From NCBI RefSeq assembly GCF_002285635.2, contig NZ_CP023049.2, positions 1,736,001-1,800,000 of the forward strand: a stretch of 64,000 nucleotides of DNA. Direction: 5' to 3'. Below the pieces are notes generated by a model. That model saw nothing but the letters and a program-made list of their open reading frames with translations. It was not told the DNA's origin and did no database searches. This document shows positions 9,365 to 17,942 of this stretch, one piece after another (the stretch's first letter is position 1; every line of letters begins with the position of its first letter). This DNA comes from Chryseobacterium piperi (GTDB lineage Bacteria > Bacteroidota > Bacteroidia > Flavobacteriales > Weeksellaceae). The position numbers were made by a program, and so were the translations under genes.

Positions 9365-9394
9365 GAGATTTCTCGCTTTGTTCGAAATGACAGG
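9365..9394 (+). repeat. GAGATTTCT/GAAATGACA intergenic repeat copy
   Basis: GAGATTTCT, ten variable bases, then GAAATGACAGG. It lies between the right end of element 1 and the beta-mannosidase stop. It belongs to the same family as the copies at 7999-8033 and around the second IS110 element. Confidence 0.5.
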
Positions 9395-9406
9395 TGGATC
9401 AAAAGT

Positions 9407-11890
9407 TTAATCTTGCATAGTATCCCACAGACTCAATACCTCAACTTTCTTCAAAGGCTTTGACAATGTAATTCTTTTTGATGTTCCAGGAAGTAAATCA
9501 AAAAAGTTATCACTGAAATGTATATCTCCCATTAAGTATATATCCTTTGCCAGGGTATCTGTAGAAAGCTCAATTTCAACTGCGGAAATTTTCCTTATTT
9601 TAATTGTAGGCTTGGTCAGTTTCAAATCTTTCGGTCTGCCAAAAAAGTAATTATTCTCAGCAAGTATTTTTCCTTTGTTATCCTTGAGAAATAATTTCAA
9701 ATACACTTCATTTTTATCTACTCCTTTGATAAGATCATCAATTTTTACAGGATCAAATTCTACACTTCCCTCCAATACCTTACCACTGGACCGGATTGTA
9801 TTGAGTATTTTTCCATTCAACCGGACAGCCTGAATTTCAGTTACAACATTCTGAAATACATTCAAACCATCATTAATAGCATGCAAGTGTATAGAGCCCT
9901 CTTTTTCTTCAGCCAGAATCACCTGCTGTTCAAAGCTTCTTTTGATCTGATAATGCAGCGCTTTCCAATTCCCCAAATAATCCAAAGAAGACCATGAAAC
10001 TACCGGCCAGCAATCATTCAGCTGCCAATACAAAGTTCCCATATTATAGGGTTTTGCACGACGGTGAGCCTCAATAGCAATCCGCATTCCTCTTGCCTGA
10101 AGCAATTGAGAGATATAATTGAACTTTATAAAATCAGCAGGAACATGATAGTCCCGCTTCATATATTCATTAATAATTTCCCAGCCTCTCGCATGTTTTT
10201 CGTGAGCTTTAATCGTAGGATCTTGCAGACTCAACACTGGATTTCCAGAAAACATGGCTTTAGTTGTTTCTAAAGTCGGCATTCCCTGAAAGCCATATTC
10301 TGACATAAACCGCCCTACTTTTTCGTTATAAATTTCAAAAGGTTGCTCTCCCCACCAGACTCCCCAATAATGAGAGTCTCCTTCGGTCAGGCTTTCTTTA
10401 TGCCCCCACCCGATGGATGGAGAACTTGGCCAATATATGTTTTTATCCGATGTTAAAGTCTCTTTCAAAGTATTGGGAATAACTTCATGAAAGACTTTTT
10501 TATAATCCTTCCATACCTGTAAAGAATCTTCTTTTGAATACTTAAACTGTTTCTGATAGCCCCAATTGACAATGGCTTCGTCCACCTCATTATTTCCGCA
10601 CCATAAAGCTATGGAAGCATGATTCTGTAAACGGTTGACCTGATCTGTAACTTCTTCTTTCACATTATTCAAAAAGTCTGCATCAGACGGATAAAAACTT
10701 CCGGCAAACATAAAATCCTGCCATACCAAAATTCCATTTTCATCACAGGCCTTGTAAAATTCATCGTCTTCATAAATTCCTCCGCCCCAAATACGAATCA
10801 TATTCATATTAGCCTCTTTGGAATCTTTGATCAGTTTCCTATATTTTTCTTTGGTAATTCTTGGTGAAAAGCTATCCGCAGGAATCCAGTTAGTCCCTTT
10901 GATATACAAGGGTTTTCCATTTACCTTAAAATAAAAAGATTTTCCTTTGGAATCTTTTTCCTGAATTAATTCTATCGTTCTTAATCCAATTCTAACCACC
11001 TCATTAGATAGGATGGTTGAGTTTTTTTTCAGAGATATGCTAATATCGTATAAATTAGGATCTCCCCATCCATTGGGTTGCCATAATTTAGGGTTTTCTA
11101 TAACAAAAGGAATCTGAATTCGATTGATCCCTTCCTGTAATTGGATTGTATGAAGTTTGTTATTGATAAGAGTCTCGTAAGTTCCTTTTTTATCTGCAAA
11201 AATCTCAAGGTGAATATTCAAATCTGCCTTTTGCTGAGTGAGAAGTTTTTGTTCAATTTTTACATATTTCAGTTTTGCCTGATTCCATAAGCATAATTTT
11301 ACATCTTTCCAGATTCCTGCTGTTACTAACCTTGGCCCCCAATCCCATCCGAACTGATATTGAGCTTTTCTTATAAAGCTCCTCGGACTCTCAGGGACAG
11401 TAAAGAGAACTTTTTGTGCAAGCTCTTTTCCTGTATTTACTGCTGATTTCAATTTAACCTTAAGAATATTATCACCCGTTTTCAAATATTGCTTTACCGG
11501 AATCTCCCATTTTCTGAACATATTATCCGTCTTCTTTACCATTTCTCCATTGAGATAAACCTCAGCAAATGTATCCAGCCCTTCAAACACCAGATCAATA
11601 TTTTTATTTTCTAATTCAGTAGTTGAAACCTTGAAGCTCGTTTGATAATCCCAGTCTTCATTTTCTATCCATTGAACTTTTTTTTCATTTTCATCCTGAT
11701 AAGGATCCGGAATCAGTTTGTTACCCATTAAATCCAAATGAACCGTTCCGGGTACTTTTGCTGTCAGCCATTCTTTTTCTTTAGCATTTTTAAACTGCCA
11801 TGATTCAGAAGATAAGCTTCGCTCGGATAGCTGTGCAAAAAGGAATTTTTGGACAAAAAAGAATACAAAAAGGAGAGTTTTATTCATCAA
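9407..11890 (-). CDS. Beta-mannosidase, glycoside hydrolase family 2, exported
   Basis: The 827-residue protein starts with a signal peptide (hydrophobic through residue 19). Order: a sugar-binding jelly-roll (PGTVHLDLMGNKLIPDPYQ, typical of beta-mannosidases), an Ig-like domain, a TIM barrel, then C-terminal beta domains. The acid/base glutamate is in WCGNNE near residue 434 and the nucleophile in SEYGF near residue 530, both present. The family releases terminal beta-linked mannose, including the Man-beta-1,4-GlcNAc link of the N-glycan core. Its start overlaps the end of the GxxExxY gene by 11 bases, so the two are co-transcribed. With the GH20 and glycosylasparaginase genes upstream on the same strand it fits N-glycan core degradation. 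Substrate is inferred from family and context. Confidence 0.92.
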   Translation of the reverse strand: MMNKTLLFVFFFVQKFLFAQLSERSLSSESWQFKNAKEKEWLTAKVPGTVHLDLMGNKLIPDPYQDENEKKVQWIENEDWDYQTSFKVSTTELENKNIDLVFEGLDTFAEVYLNGEMVKKTDNMFRKWEIPVKQYLKTGDNILKVKLKSAVNTGKELAQKVLFTVPESPRSFIRKAQYQFGWDWGPRLVTAGIWKDVKLCLWNQAKLKYVKIEQKLLTQQKADLNIHLEIFADKKGTYETLINNKLHTIQLQEGINRIQIPFVIENPKLWQPNGWGDPNLYDISISLKKNSTILSNEVVRIGLRTIELIQEKDSKGKSFYFKVNGKPLYIKGTNWIPADSFSPRITKEKYRKLIKDSKEANMNMIRIWGGGIYEDDEFYKACDENGILVWQDFMFAGSFYPSDADFLNNVKEEVTDQVNRLQNHASIALWCGNNEVDEAIVNWGYQKQFKYSKEDSLQVWKDYKKVFHEVIPNTLKETLTSDKNIYWPSSPSIGWGHKESLTEGDSHYWGVWWGEQPFEIYNEKVGRFMSEYGFQGMPTLETTKAMFSGNPVLSLQDPTIKAHEKHARGWEIINEYMKRDYHVPADFIKFNYISQLLQARGMRIAIEAHRRAKPYNMGTLYWQLNDCWPVVSWSSLDYLGNWKALHYQIKRSFEQQVILAEEKEGSIHLHAINDGLNVFQNVVTEIQAVRLNGKILNTIRSSGKVLEGSVEFDPVKIDDLIKGVDKNEVYLKLFLKDNKGKILAENNYFFGRPKDLKLTKPTIKIRKISAVEIELSTDTLAKDIYLMGDIHFSDNFFDLLPGTSKRITLSKPLKKVEVLSLWDTMQD

Positions 11891-12266
11891 TCAATTTATT
11901 TACAATTCTATGAATTCCATCTTTAATAAGAGGACTATTAAAATTAATAAGCAATCCCAGCTTAATATTGGTCAGTTTTAGATAAGTTAATACCTGAGAA
12001 TAAAAAACTGGGTGTAACTCTAGTACTGACTTTACTTCGATTATTATCTTATTATCAACAATCAGGTCTACTCTGAATGAATCTTCAATTGTTATTTCCT
12101 TATACTTTAATGGTAAACAAATTTGTCGTTCCACACTTAGACCCAACTTTGTTAACTCATAAGCCATTGCAGTCTCATAGGCATGCTCTAACAGGCCAAC
12201 TCCCATATTTTTATGAACTTCCAAAGCAGCTCCTATAACTTTATAGGACAATTCATTTTCTGTCAT
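11880..12266 (-). CDS. GxxExxY family protein
   Basis: The 128-residue protein opens with VIGAALEVHKNMGVGLLEHAYETAM, the GxxExxY signature of a widespread but poorly understood family. DLIVDNKIIIEVKSV further on has the look of a PD-(D/E)xK-type nuclease core (D...ExK), which is known for related proteins. No signal peptide. Its stop codon overlaps the beta-mannosidase start by 11 bases, implying translational coupling, yet a nuclease-like cytoplasmic protein has no obvious role in glycan breakdown. It may simply travel with its neighbour. Family assignment is sure, function unknown. Confidence 0.85.
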   Translation of the reverse strand: MTENELSYKVIGAALEVHKNMGVGLLEHAYETAMAYELTKLGLSVERQICLPLKYKEITIEDSFRVDLIVDNKIIIEVKSVLELHPVFYSQVLTYLKLTNIKLGLLINFNSPLIKDGIHRIVNKLIDE

Positions 12267-12590
12267 TTGTTTGGGTTTTTATTTATTTTTCAACGCAAAG
12301 TTTTATTTCTTTGACTTTACATTTCAAGTTGGCAAAGATTATAATCAATTAAAATTGATTTGATGAAGCTTGCTTTATGCGCTTCGCTTCTTAAGCGACT
12401 TTGTCGCATTTCTTTGCTTACTTAAAATAATACCTCACACGATTAAACCTTTGCGTCTAATAAAATATTCAATCATACTTGCCATTGACTAAATCTAATC
12501 TTCGATTTCTGAAATAAAAGAATCTTATATAGTTTAATAGACATTACTTTGTTCCCCTGAATGACAAACTAACCGTTCGTTTTAGACGGT
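12267..12590. other. Gene-free gap with degenerate repeats
   Basis: No coding frame seen. It contains AACGCAAAG/CTTTGCGTC-like intergenic motifs, a palindrome AATCAATT-AA-AATTGATT (12343-12360), a fragment TGAATGACAAAC (12559-12570) of the GAGATTTCT/GAAATGACA repeat, and a weak hairpin AACCGT/ACGGTT (12571-12591) that may end the cutC transcript. Confidence 0.5.
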
Positions 12591-13253
12591 TTACTTATTT
12601 TTCAAAGCAACCACTTCATCCGCGCTTGCAAACTGTCCACCATCCGTAATGGCCGATGAATGGAAATATCCGGCTTTGGTAAAATCTCTCAAATCCTGGA
12701 TATTGGAAGAACGAAGTCCACCTCCTACCAGAATTTCTATTTTTCCACCAGCAAGCTCAACAAGCTTTTTCAGATTTTCTTTTCCTTCAGCCACATTAGG
12801 TTTTTGCCCGGAAGTAAGAATCGTTTTAAAACCACAGTCAATTACTTTTTCTAAAGAAGACTCCAATCCATTGGCTCTGTCAAAAGCACGATGAAAAGTA
12901 CAAGGCAGCGGAGCGGCTAATTCAACCAGGGTCTTGTTCTGTTCCATATTAACCTCATCATATTCATCTAAAATTCCGAAAACGAAGCCATCAATATTCA
13001 AAGATTTCAGTTGCTTCAAATCTTCTTTCATCGTCTCAAATTCCTTTTCAGAATAGGTAAAGTTTCCACCACGGGGACGAATCATCACAAAAATTGGAAT
13101 ATTTATTTTTTCGCGAAGTTGTTGTGCTGTTTTAAAATCCGGAGTTGTTCCTCCTTCACTTAGTCCGTCGCATAATTCGATTCTATCCGCCCCATTTTCA
13201 AAAGCAATCATTGCAGATTGGGGATTAAAACAAGCTATTTCTATTTTTGACAT
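12591..13253 (-). CDS. cutC: CutC family protein (copper homeostasis protein CutC)
   Basis: The 220-residue cytoplasmic protein shows the conserved CutC barrel: EIACFNPQSAMIAFENGADRIELC at the N-terminus, EGGTTPD, VMIRPRGGNFTYS near residue 60, TFHRAFD near residue 120, LTSG and the phosphate-loop-like VGGGLR near residue 180. CutC was named for copper tolerance in E. coli, but the direct role is disputed and the fold is that of a TIM-barrel enzyme. Here it lies between an N-glycan beta-mannosidase and a glycosylasparaginase on the same strand, which hints at a sugar-related role. That hint is inference only. Confidence 0.93.
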   Translation of the reverse strand: MSKIEIACFNPQSAMIAFENGADRIELCDGLSEGGTTPDFKTAQQLREKINIPIFVMIRPRGGNFTYSEKEFETMKEDLKQLKSLNIDGFVFGILDEYDEVNMEQNKTLVELAAPLPCTFHRAFDRANGLESSLEKVIDCGFKTILTSGQKPNVAEGKENLKKLVELAGGKIEILVGGGLRSSNIQDLRDFTKAGYFHSSAITDGGQFASADEVVALKNK

Positions 13254-13277
13254 TGTTCAGATATTGATTTTTATATT

Positions 13278-13330
13278 TTGGCTAAAGCCAATGATTATTA
13301 AAACTTTTGAGAATGGGCTAAAGCCCATTC
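13278..13330. repeat. Paired GGCTAAAGCC palindromes between cutC and the glycosylasparaginase
   Basis: Two perfect palindromes share a core: TTGGCTAAAGCCAA (13278-13291) and GAATGGGCTAAAGCCCATTC (13311-13330), 19 bases apart. They look like a mobile palindromic intergenic repeat. In RNA each would form a tight hairpin between two genes of one cluster. Confidence 0.6.
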
Positions 13331-13347
13331 CTATTGATTTTTCATTA

Positions 13348-14340
13348 TTATTTCAAAGCAAACTCAGGTGTTTCTAAACGGTTTCCTTTTTGATCGTGAA
13401 CCGCAAAATTAAATCCATCCTGAATACAATAAGACCCATATTCTCCTTGTTTATTCAAGGCAATAAAGCCTACCTGGATATCTTTTAAATTTTTGTTTCT
13501 TCGTTGTGCAATTTTCACAATTCTTTCTACTGCCTCTTTACAAGCTTGTTGTGGATTTTTCCCCTGTCTCATCAATTCAACTACCAGATGGGTTCCTACT
13601 GTTCTTATTACTTCTTCTCCATGCCCGGTAGCTGTTGCCGCTCCCACTTCATTATCCACAAATAAGCCAGCTCCTATAATAGGTGAGTCCCCGACTCTGC
13701 CATGCATTTTATAAGCCATCCCACTGGTGGTACATGCCCCGGAAAGATTTCCTTGAGCATCCAGTGCTATCATTCCTATGGTATCATGGTTTTCTATATT
13801 CACAATCGGTTGGTATTTGCTATTTTTCAGCCATTCTTTCCATTCTTTTTCAGACTCGGGTGTTAGTAAATTTTCTTTTTTGAAACCTTGTGAGATGGCA
13901 AACTGAAAAGCTCCGTCTCCTACCAACATAACATGAGGTGTTTTTTCCATAACTGCCCTTGCAACAGAAATAGGATTTTTAATATTTTCTATACAGGCTA
14001 CAGATCCTATATTATAGTTTTCATCCATAATACAGGCATCTAACGTTACCCTTCCATCCCTGTCCGGACGTCCGCCATACCCTACACTCCTTTCACTTGG
14101 ATCAAGCTCTACCAAACGAACTCCTTTTTCAACAGCATCTAATGCTCTTCGGTTTTTACCAAGAATAGTCCATGCTTCTTCATTAGCTTTCAATCCAAAA
14201 TTCCATGTGGAGAGAACAATCGGCTTATTGACAATTCCATTGTTTCCAGGCAATTCTTTCGCAATTAAATCTAATGGATTCAACAATAATGCAGAAGATG
14301 CCAGTGCTGTATTTTTTATAAATTTTCGTCTTGAGTTCAT
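13348..14340 (-). CDS. N4-(beta-N-acetylglucosaminyl)-L-asparaginase (glycosylasparaginase), exported
   Basis: This 330-residue N-terminal-nucleophile hydrolase resembles the enzyme known from Flavobacterium/Elizabethkingia meningosepticum. The self-cleavage site is HD-T187 (NHDTIGM); T187 would become the nucleophile of the beta chain. Substrate-site blocks RVGDSPIIGAGLFVDN and ATGHGEE follow. The N-terminus MNSRRKFIKNTALASSALLL contains an RR pair before a hydrophobic stretch, fitting a Tat-type signal. The enzyme splits GlcNAc from asparagine, the last step of N-glycan breakdown. It lies 39 bases downstream of the GH20 hexosaminidase and probably shares its transcript. Confidence 0.94.
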   Translation of the reverse strand: MNSRRKFIKNTALASSALLLNPLDLIAKELPGNNGIVNKPIVLSTWNFGLKANEEAWTILGKNRRALDAVEKGVRLVELDPSERSVGYGGRPDRDGRVTLDACIMDENYNIGSVACIENIKNPISVARAVMEKTPHVMLVGDGAFQFAISQGFKKENLLTPESEKEWKEWLKNSKYQPIVNIENHDTIGMIALDAQGNLSGACTTSGMAYKMHGRVGDSPIIGAGLFVDNEVGAATATGHGEEVIRTVGTHLVVELMRQGKNPQQACKEAVERIVKIAQRRNKNLKDIQVGFIALNKQGEYGSYCIQDGFNFAVHDQKGNRLETPEFALK

Positions 14341-14379
14341 ATTTTTTCAGGTATTAGATGACAGGATTTAAATATTAGA

Positions 14380-16632
14380 CTACAGCGCCCCTATTTCATC
14401 AACAAAAAGCCACGCTTTTGAATCTGCTCCCGGATTTCCGGCTGGAATAATTCCTGCATTTTCTATTTTAATTTTAATATATTTTGAATTTTGATTCTCT
14501 ACATTCAATCTTATTTTTCCTTTCGCATTCTGAATTTCATCTTTTCCAATTTCTTTAATCATTTTAAAATTGGTATTATCATCAGAAACAAAAACCTGTG
14601 CTGATTTAGCCAGATGAATCCAGCTTCCTTTATTTTCCAGAGTATTGAAATAAATTTCCGAAAATTGAGTTTTCTGTCCTAAATCTATGATCGCTATCAC
14701 ATCTTTTCCCTGAAAGCCCAGCCATGTTTTCCCCAGTTGTTTTTGATTTCCAATAATCCCGTCTACCAGAGTAAAAGCACCTCCGAAAGAATAATTTTCA
14801 CTGGGTTGCTGCTCCAGAGTAATATTCTTACCGGTAGTTTTAGATGGAGTAAACTGCTGTGAAGAAACAGCACTTTTCAGCTGCCCCTGTTCAAAATAAG
14901 CAGATTTGATTGTCATTGGTTTTGAAACAGGAATGGCACCCCGGTAAGACATTGAGTTCATTGCTGGATCCGTTCCGTCTGTTGTATATTTTATCCCATC
15001 CGGATTTTGTGATGTTGACAATTCATAAGCTACACCGTTACTGGCATGGATTACTTTCCCTGATATATTATAAATGCTTCTGGCATAATTCACTTTCATC
15101 TGATCCAGTATTTTAAACTGCTGAATCACTCTATTTTCAAAGTTCTTATATCCTTTGGGATCAGAAGTTCCCCAACCTACTTCCGAAAGAGCCATCAGTC
15201 TCGGAAAAATCATATACTGAACTTGTTTGAAGTCCAGAATATACTCAGTCCATAAATTACCCTGAACGCCTAAGATATATTTCGCCTGCTCTGCATTGAG
15301 TTCTGCAGGAACAGGGCTATATGAATATACTTTATCTAATGGTGTATATCCACCAAAAGCATTGGGTTCAGACTGTGGGTCTCCCTGATAATGGTCAAAA
15401 TAACAAAAAGCACCGGGAGTCATCACTGCAAAATGTTTTGTTTTAGCGGCTTCAATTCCCCCGCTTACTCCTGTCCAGCTCATAACAGCTGCGTTAGGAG
15501 CCAGGCCGCCTTCAAGGATTTCATCCCATCCGATAATTTTCCGGCCTTTGCTGTTGACATATTTTTCGATTCTGTGAATAAAATAACTTTGCAGACCATG
15601 TTCGTCTTTTAAATTGTTCTTTTTAATCAATTCCTGGCAATGTGCACATTCTTTCCATCTTGTTTTAGGACATTCATCCCCTCCAATATGAATATACTGA
15701 GAAGGAAAGAGCTGAATCACTTCATCCAGAACATTTTCTAAAAACGTAAAGGTTTCCTCCTTTGGACAAAATACATCATCAAATACGCCCCACTTGGTAG
15801 CAGCTTCAAAAGGACCTTTTGTACAAGCCAGCTGAGGATAAGCAGATAATGCAGCCAAAGCATGACCCGGCATTTCAATTTCCGGAACCACCGTAATGTG
15901 TCGCTGTTGAGCATATTTAACAACATCTTTAATTTGCTCCTGCGTATAAAAATACGGACCATAAGGCTTCCCGTCAAATGTATTGTCAACATAAGCCCCG
16001 ATCATCGATTCTTTTCTTTTCGAACCTATTTCGGTCAGCTTAGGATATTTTTTAATCTCAATTCTCCATCCCTGGTCATCTGTTAAATGCCAGTGAAATG
16101 TATTCAGTTTATACATTGCCAGATAATCAATATACTGCTTCACTTCATCTACAGTGAAAAAATGACGGCAAACATCCAGATGCATTCCACGCCATGCAAA
16201 CTTAGGCTCATCTTCTATTTTCAAAGCGGGAATTTTTTGATCTGCCTTATACTCCTGAAATAACTGGATCAGCGTCTGTAAAGCCAGAAAATAGCCCTGT
16301 TGGGTATAAGATTGTATCTGAATTTGTTTAGGTGAAATTTCCAGGGTATAAAATTCATCTGTATGCTTTGTACCAGCTGGTTTCTTCAACTGAGAGTAGA
16401 CCAAATGCGCAGCTGACGCGTCAACATTACTGAATTTCAAATTTGAATTCAGACGGTTTTTAAAATATTCCGTTTCTTCTTTAGGTAGATTCTTATCCAG
16501 CAATAAAGTAGCAGGAACGATAAACTCACCACTTAAGGTATTGATTTTTTGGGGATATGGTATCAAATTTAATTGGGTTTGTGAGAAAAACACATTAGAA
16601 CATAAAAGTGAAAAGACCAGTAAAAAACGCAT
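14380..16632 (-). CDS. Beta-N-acetylhexosaminidase, glycoside hydrolase family 20, exported
   Basis: The 750-residue protein begins MRFLLVFSLLCSNVFFSQ, a signal peptide. A GH20b domain (about 20-150) precedes the catalytic barrel (about 150-510) with WRGMHLDVCRHF, WHLTDDQGWR and the catalytic pair D-E in HIGGDECPKTRW near residue 317. The C-terminal 200 residues contain a chitobiase-type Ig-like piece (IKYTTDGTDPAMNS) and a discoidin-like beta domain that could bind sugars. The enzyme removes terminal GlcNAc or GalNAc. It is the first gene of the minus-strand run that continues into the glycosylasparaginase, CutC and, after a gap, the beta-mannosidase. Confidence 0.95.
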   Translation of the reverse strand: MRFLLVFSLLCSNVFFSQTQLNLIPYPQKINTLSGEFIVPATLLLDKNLPKEETEYFKNRLNSNLKFSNVDASAAHLVYSQLKKPAGTKHTDEFYTLEISPKQIQIQSYTQQGYFLALQTLIQLFQEYKADQKIPALKIEDEPKFAWRGMHLDVCRHFFTVDEVKQYIDYLAMYKLNTFHWHLTDDQGWRIEIKKYPKLTEIGSKRKESMIGAYVDNTFDGKPYGPYFYTQEQIKDVVKYAQQRHITVVPEIEMPGHALAALSAYPQLACTKGPFEAATKWGVFDDVFCPKEETFTFLENVLDEVIQLFPSQYIHIGGDECPKTRWKECAHCQELIKKNNLKDEHGLQSYFIHRIEKYVNSKGRKIIGWDEILEGGLAPNAAVMSWTGVSGGIEAAKTKHFAVMTPGAFCYFDHYQGDPQSEPNAFGGYTPLDKVYSYSPVPAELNAEQAKYILGVQGNLWTEYILDFKQVQYMIFPRLMALSEVGWGTSDPKGYKNFENRVIQQFKILDQMKVNYARSIYNISGKVIHASNGVAYELSTSQNPDGIKYTTDGTDPAMNSMSYRGAIPVSKPMTIKSAYFEQGQLKSAVSSQQFTPSKTTGKNITLEQQPSENYSFGGAFTLVDGIIGNQKQLGKTWLGFQGKDVIAIIDLGQKTQFSEIYFNTLENKGSWIHLAKSAQVFVSDDNTNFKMIKEIGKDEIQNAKGKIRLNVENQNSKYIKIKIENAGIIPAGNPGADSKAWLFVDEIGAL

Positions 16633-16718
16633 TATTGTATGTGATTTAGATTTAAGCGAATATAATTATTTTCTGAAAAATTCATTGAATAATTTAACCT
16701 ATTAAAGTATAAAAGATC

Positions 16719-16726
16719 TAATTTTG
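16719..16726 (+). promoter_or_regulatory. -7 box for the DUF4197 gene
   Basis: TAATTTTG matches TAnnTTTG and sits 12 bases before ATG 16739, leaving a very short leader. A -33 TTG is not at the usual distance. The box overlaps a TTG that could be misread as the start codon. Confidence 0.45.
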
Positions 16727-16738
16727 CAAAAATATATA

Positions 16739-17548
16739 ATGAGAAAAACAGTTTTTTTAGCCGCCGGATTATTATTTTCAGTTTCCGCTCAGGCACAATT
16801 TCTAGATGCGATTAAATCCACTATTAAGAACAAAACAGGTGTTGATCTGAATAACACTACAAAGGCTAAAAGCACAACTTCTGTGACTCCACAGACGACA
16901 TCAATCAACAAGCCTGCTACTTCTTCCCTGAATAATTTAACCTCAACACAGGTTTCATCGGGATTAAAAGAAGCCCTAAATTCCGGGGTTACGGAAGGTG
17001 TGAAAAAATTAGGGGTTACGGATGGTTTTTATAAAAATGAAATGGTAAAAATCTTAATGCCTGAAAAATTAAGAGCCATTGACACCCAACTCCGTGCAAT
17101 AGGTCTAGGAAGCCTTGCAGATGAGGGTGTAAAGTTATTGAACAGAGCCGCTGAAGATGCAGTAACCGAAGCCGCTCCTATCTTTACCAGTGCGATCACT
17201 TCAATGACGATCACAGATGCAAAAAATATTTTACTGGGAAATAATAATGCAGCTACTACCTACTTACAGGACAAAACCCAAAACCAGCTGTTTACAGCTT
17301 TTCAGCCAAAGGTAAAAGCTTCATTAGGAAAAGTAGGTGCTGATACGGTATGGAAAAACTTAATTTCGAAATACAACACATTTACAGGGCAGTCTGTGAC
17401 CACAGACCTTAACCAATATGTAACTACAGAAACCATTAACGGAATGTTTAAAATGGTTGCAGACAAAGAAAATGGAATCCGTAATAATCCCGCTATGAGA
17501 ACGACGAGTGTTTTGCAGAAAGTTTTCGGAGCACAGGATGGAAAATAA
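16739..17548 (+). CDS. DUF4197 family exported protein
   Basis: About 269 residues from ATG 16739 (MRKTVFLAAGLLFSVSAQAQF), a clean signal peptide ending AQA. A TTG five codons earlier also opens the frame but lies inside the promoter box. The first 85 residues are rich in Thr, Ser and Asn; the rest is the DUF4197 body with SGLKEALNSGVTEGVKKLG, IKILMP-like KILMPEKL and a C-terminal VADKENGIRNNPAMRTT. The family is common in Bacteroidota and Proteobacteria and has no assigned function. The gene is monocistronic with its own terminator; the second IS110 element begins about 180 bases downstream. Confidence 0.88.
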   Translation: MRKTVFLAAGLLFSVSAQAQFLDAIKSTIKNKTGVDLNNTTKAKSTTSVTPQTTSINKPATSSLNNLTSTQVSSGLKEALNSGVTEGVKKLGVTDGFYKNEMVKILMPEKLRAIDTQLRAIGLGSLADEGVKLLNRAAEDAVTEAAPIFTSAITSMTITDAKNILLGNNNAATTYLQDKTQNQLFTAFQPKVKASLGKVGADTVWKNLISKYNTFTGQSVTTDLNQYVTTETINGMFKMVADKENGIRNNPAMRTTSVLQKVFGAQDGK

Positions 17549-17616
17549 AAAATAAGAAGTTAGAAATGAGAGGTTAGAAATTAGATTGACAAACTAATCA
17601 TTTTAAAATAATATAT

Positions 17617-17646
17617 AAAGGCTGTTTCATTAAAGAAATGGCCTTT
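17617..17646 (+). terminator. Terminator of the DUF4197 gene
   Basis: AAAGGCTGTTTC (17617-17628) pairs with GAAATGGCCTTT (17635-17646), with two G-T pairs in the middle, followed by TTGTTTTTT. Confidence 0.65.
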
Positions 17647-17707
17647 TTGTTTTTTAAGAAAACAGCACACGCAGATAAAAAAATAAACATTTAAGATTCG
17701 AATCACT

Positions 17708-17731
17708 CATTAAGAGATTTCTCCTATCGTC
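17708..17731 (+). repeat. Left half of the intergenic repeat split by IS110 element 2
   Basis: CATTAAGAGATTTCT plus nine bases; the other half, GAAATGACAAA, is at 18923-18933. Joined, they give 35 bases with the same arms and length as the intact reverse copy at 7999-8033. Confidence 0.65.
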
Positions 17732-17770
17732 CTTTAGATTTGTAAATAGTTAAATTTATAGAATTAAAGA

Positions 17771-17912
17771 AGAGAAAAGTGTTTAAGTAAACTAACCCTG
17801 TCTTAGAGTAAAACTCATATTTCGATTAAGACTTAAACACTTTCTTATCACAATCTCAGATAGAAATTCGGGCTAATGACCCATTATCAAGGAGTTGAGT
17901 TAATGATAAGAT
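17771..17912 (+). ncRNA. Bridge RNA (seekRNA) of IS110 element 2
   Basis: A perfect 13-bp stem (17776-17788 with 17831-17843) closes loop one, with a GAGT/ACTC hairpin inside. ATTTCGA (17819-17825) is complementary to the right junction TCGAAAT (18921-18927). Loop two is closed by CTTATCA/TGATAAG (17844-17850, 17904-17910). It holds ATAGAAAT (17860-17867), identical to the element's right end 18914-18921, a GGG/CCC hairpin, and AAGGA (17889-17893), complementary to TCCTT at the left junction 17730-17734. The expected left-target guide, about CCCTGTC (17796-17802), matches the left flank poorly. Architecture equals that of element 1. Transcript ends are estimated. Confidence 0.78.
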
Positions 17913-17942
17913 CTCTTCTTATTAATATGCAAAAACAAATTT

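Noticed and set aside
15738..15992. Second frame within the GH20 gene
   Set aside because: Same-strand shifted frame of a long intact gene with no features of its own.
17618..17646. Hairpin near element 2 as part of the insertion sequence
   Set aside because: It lies outside the predicted left end at 17732 and is placed as the DUF4197 terminator.
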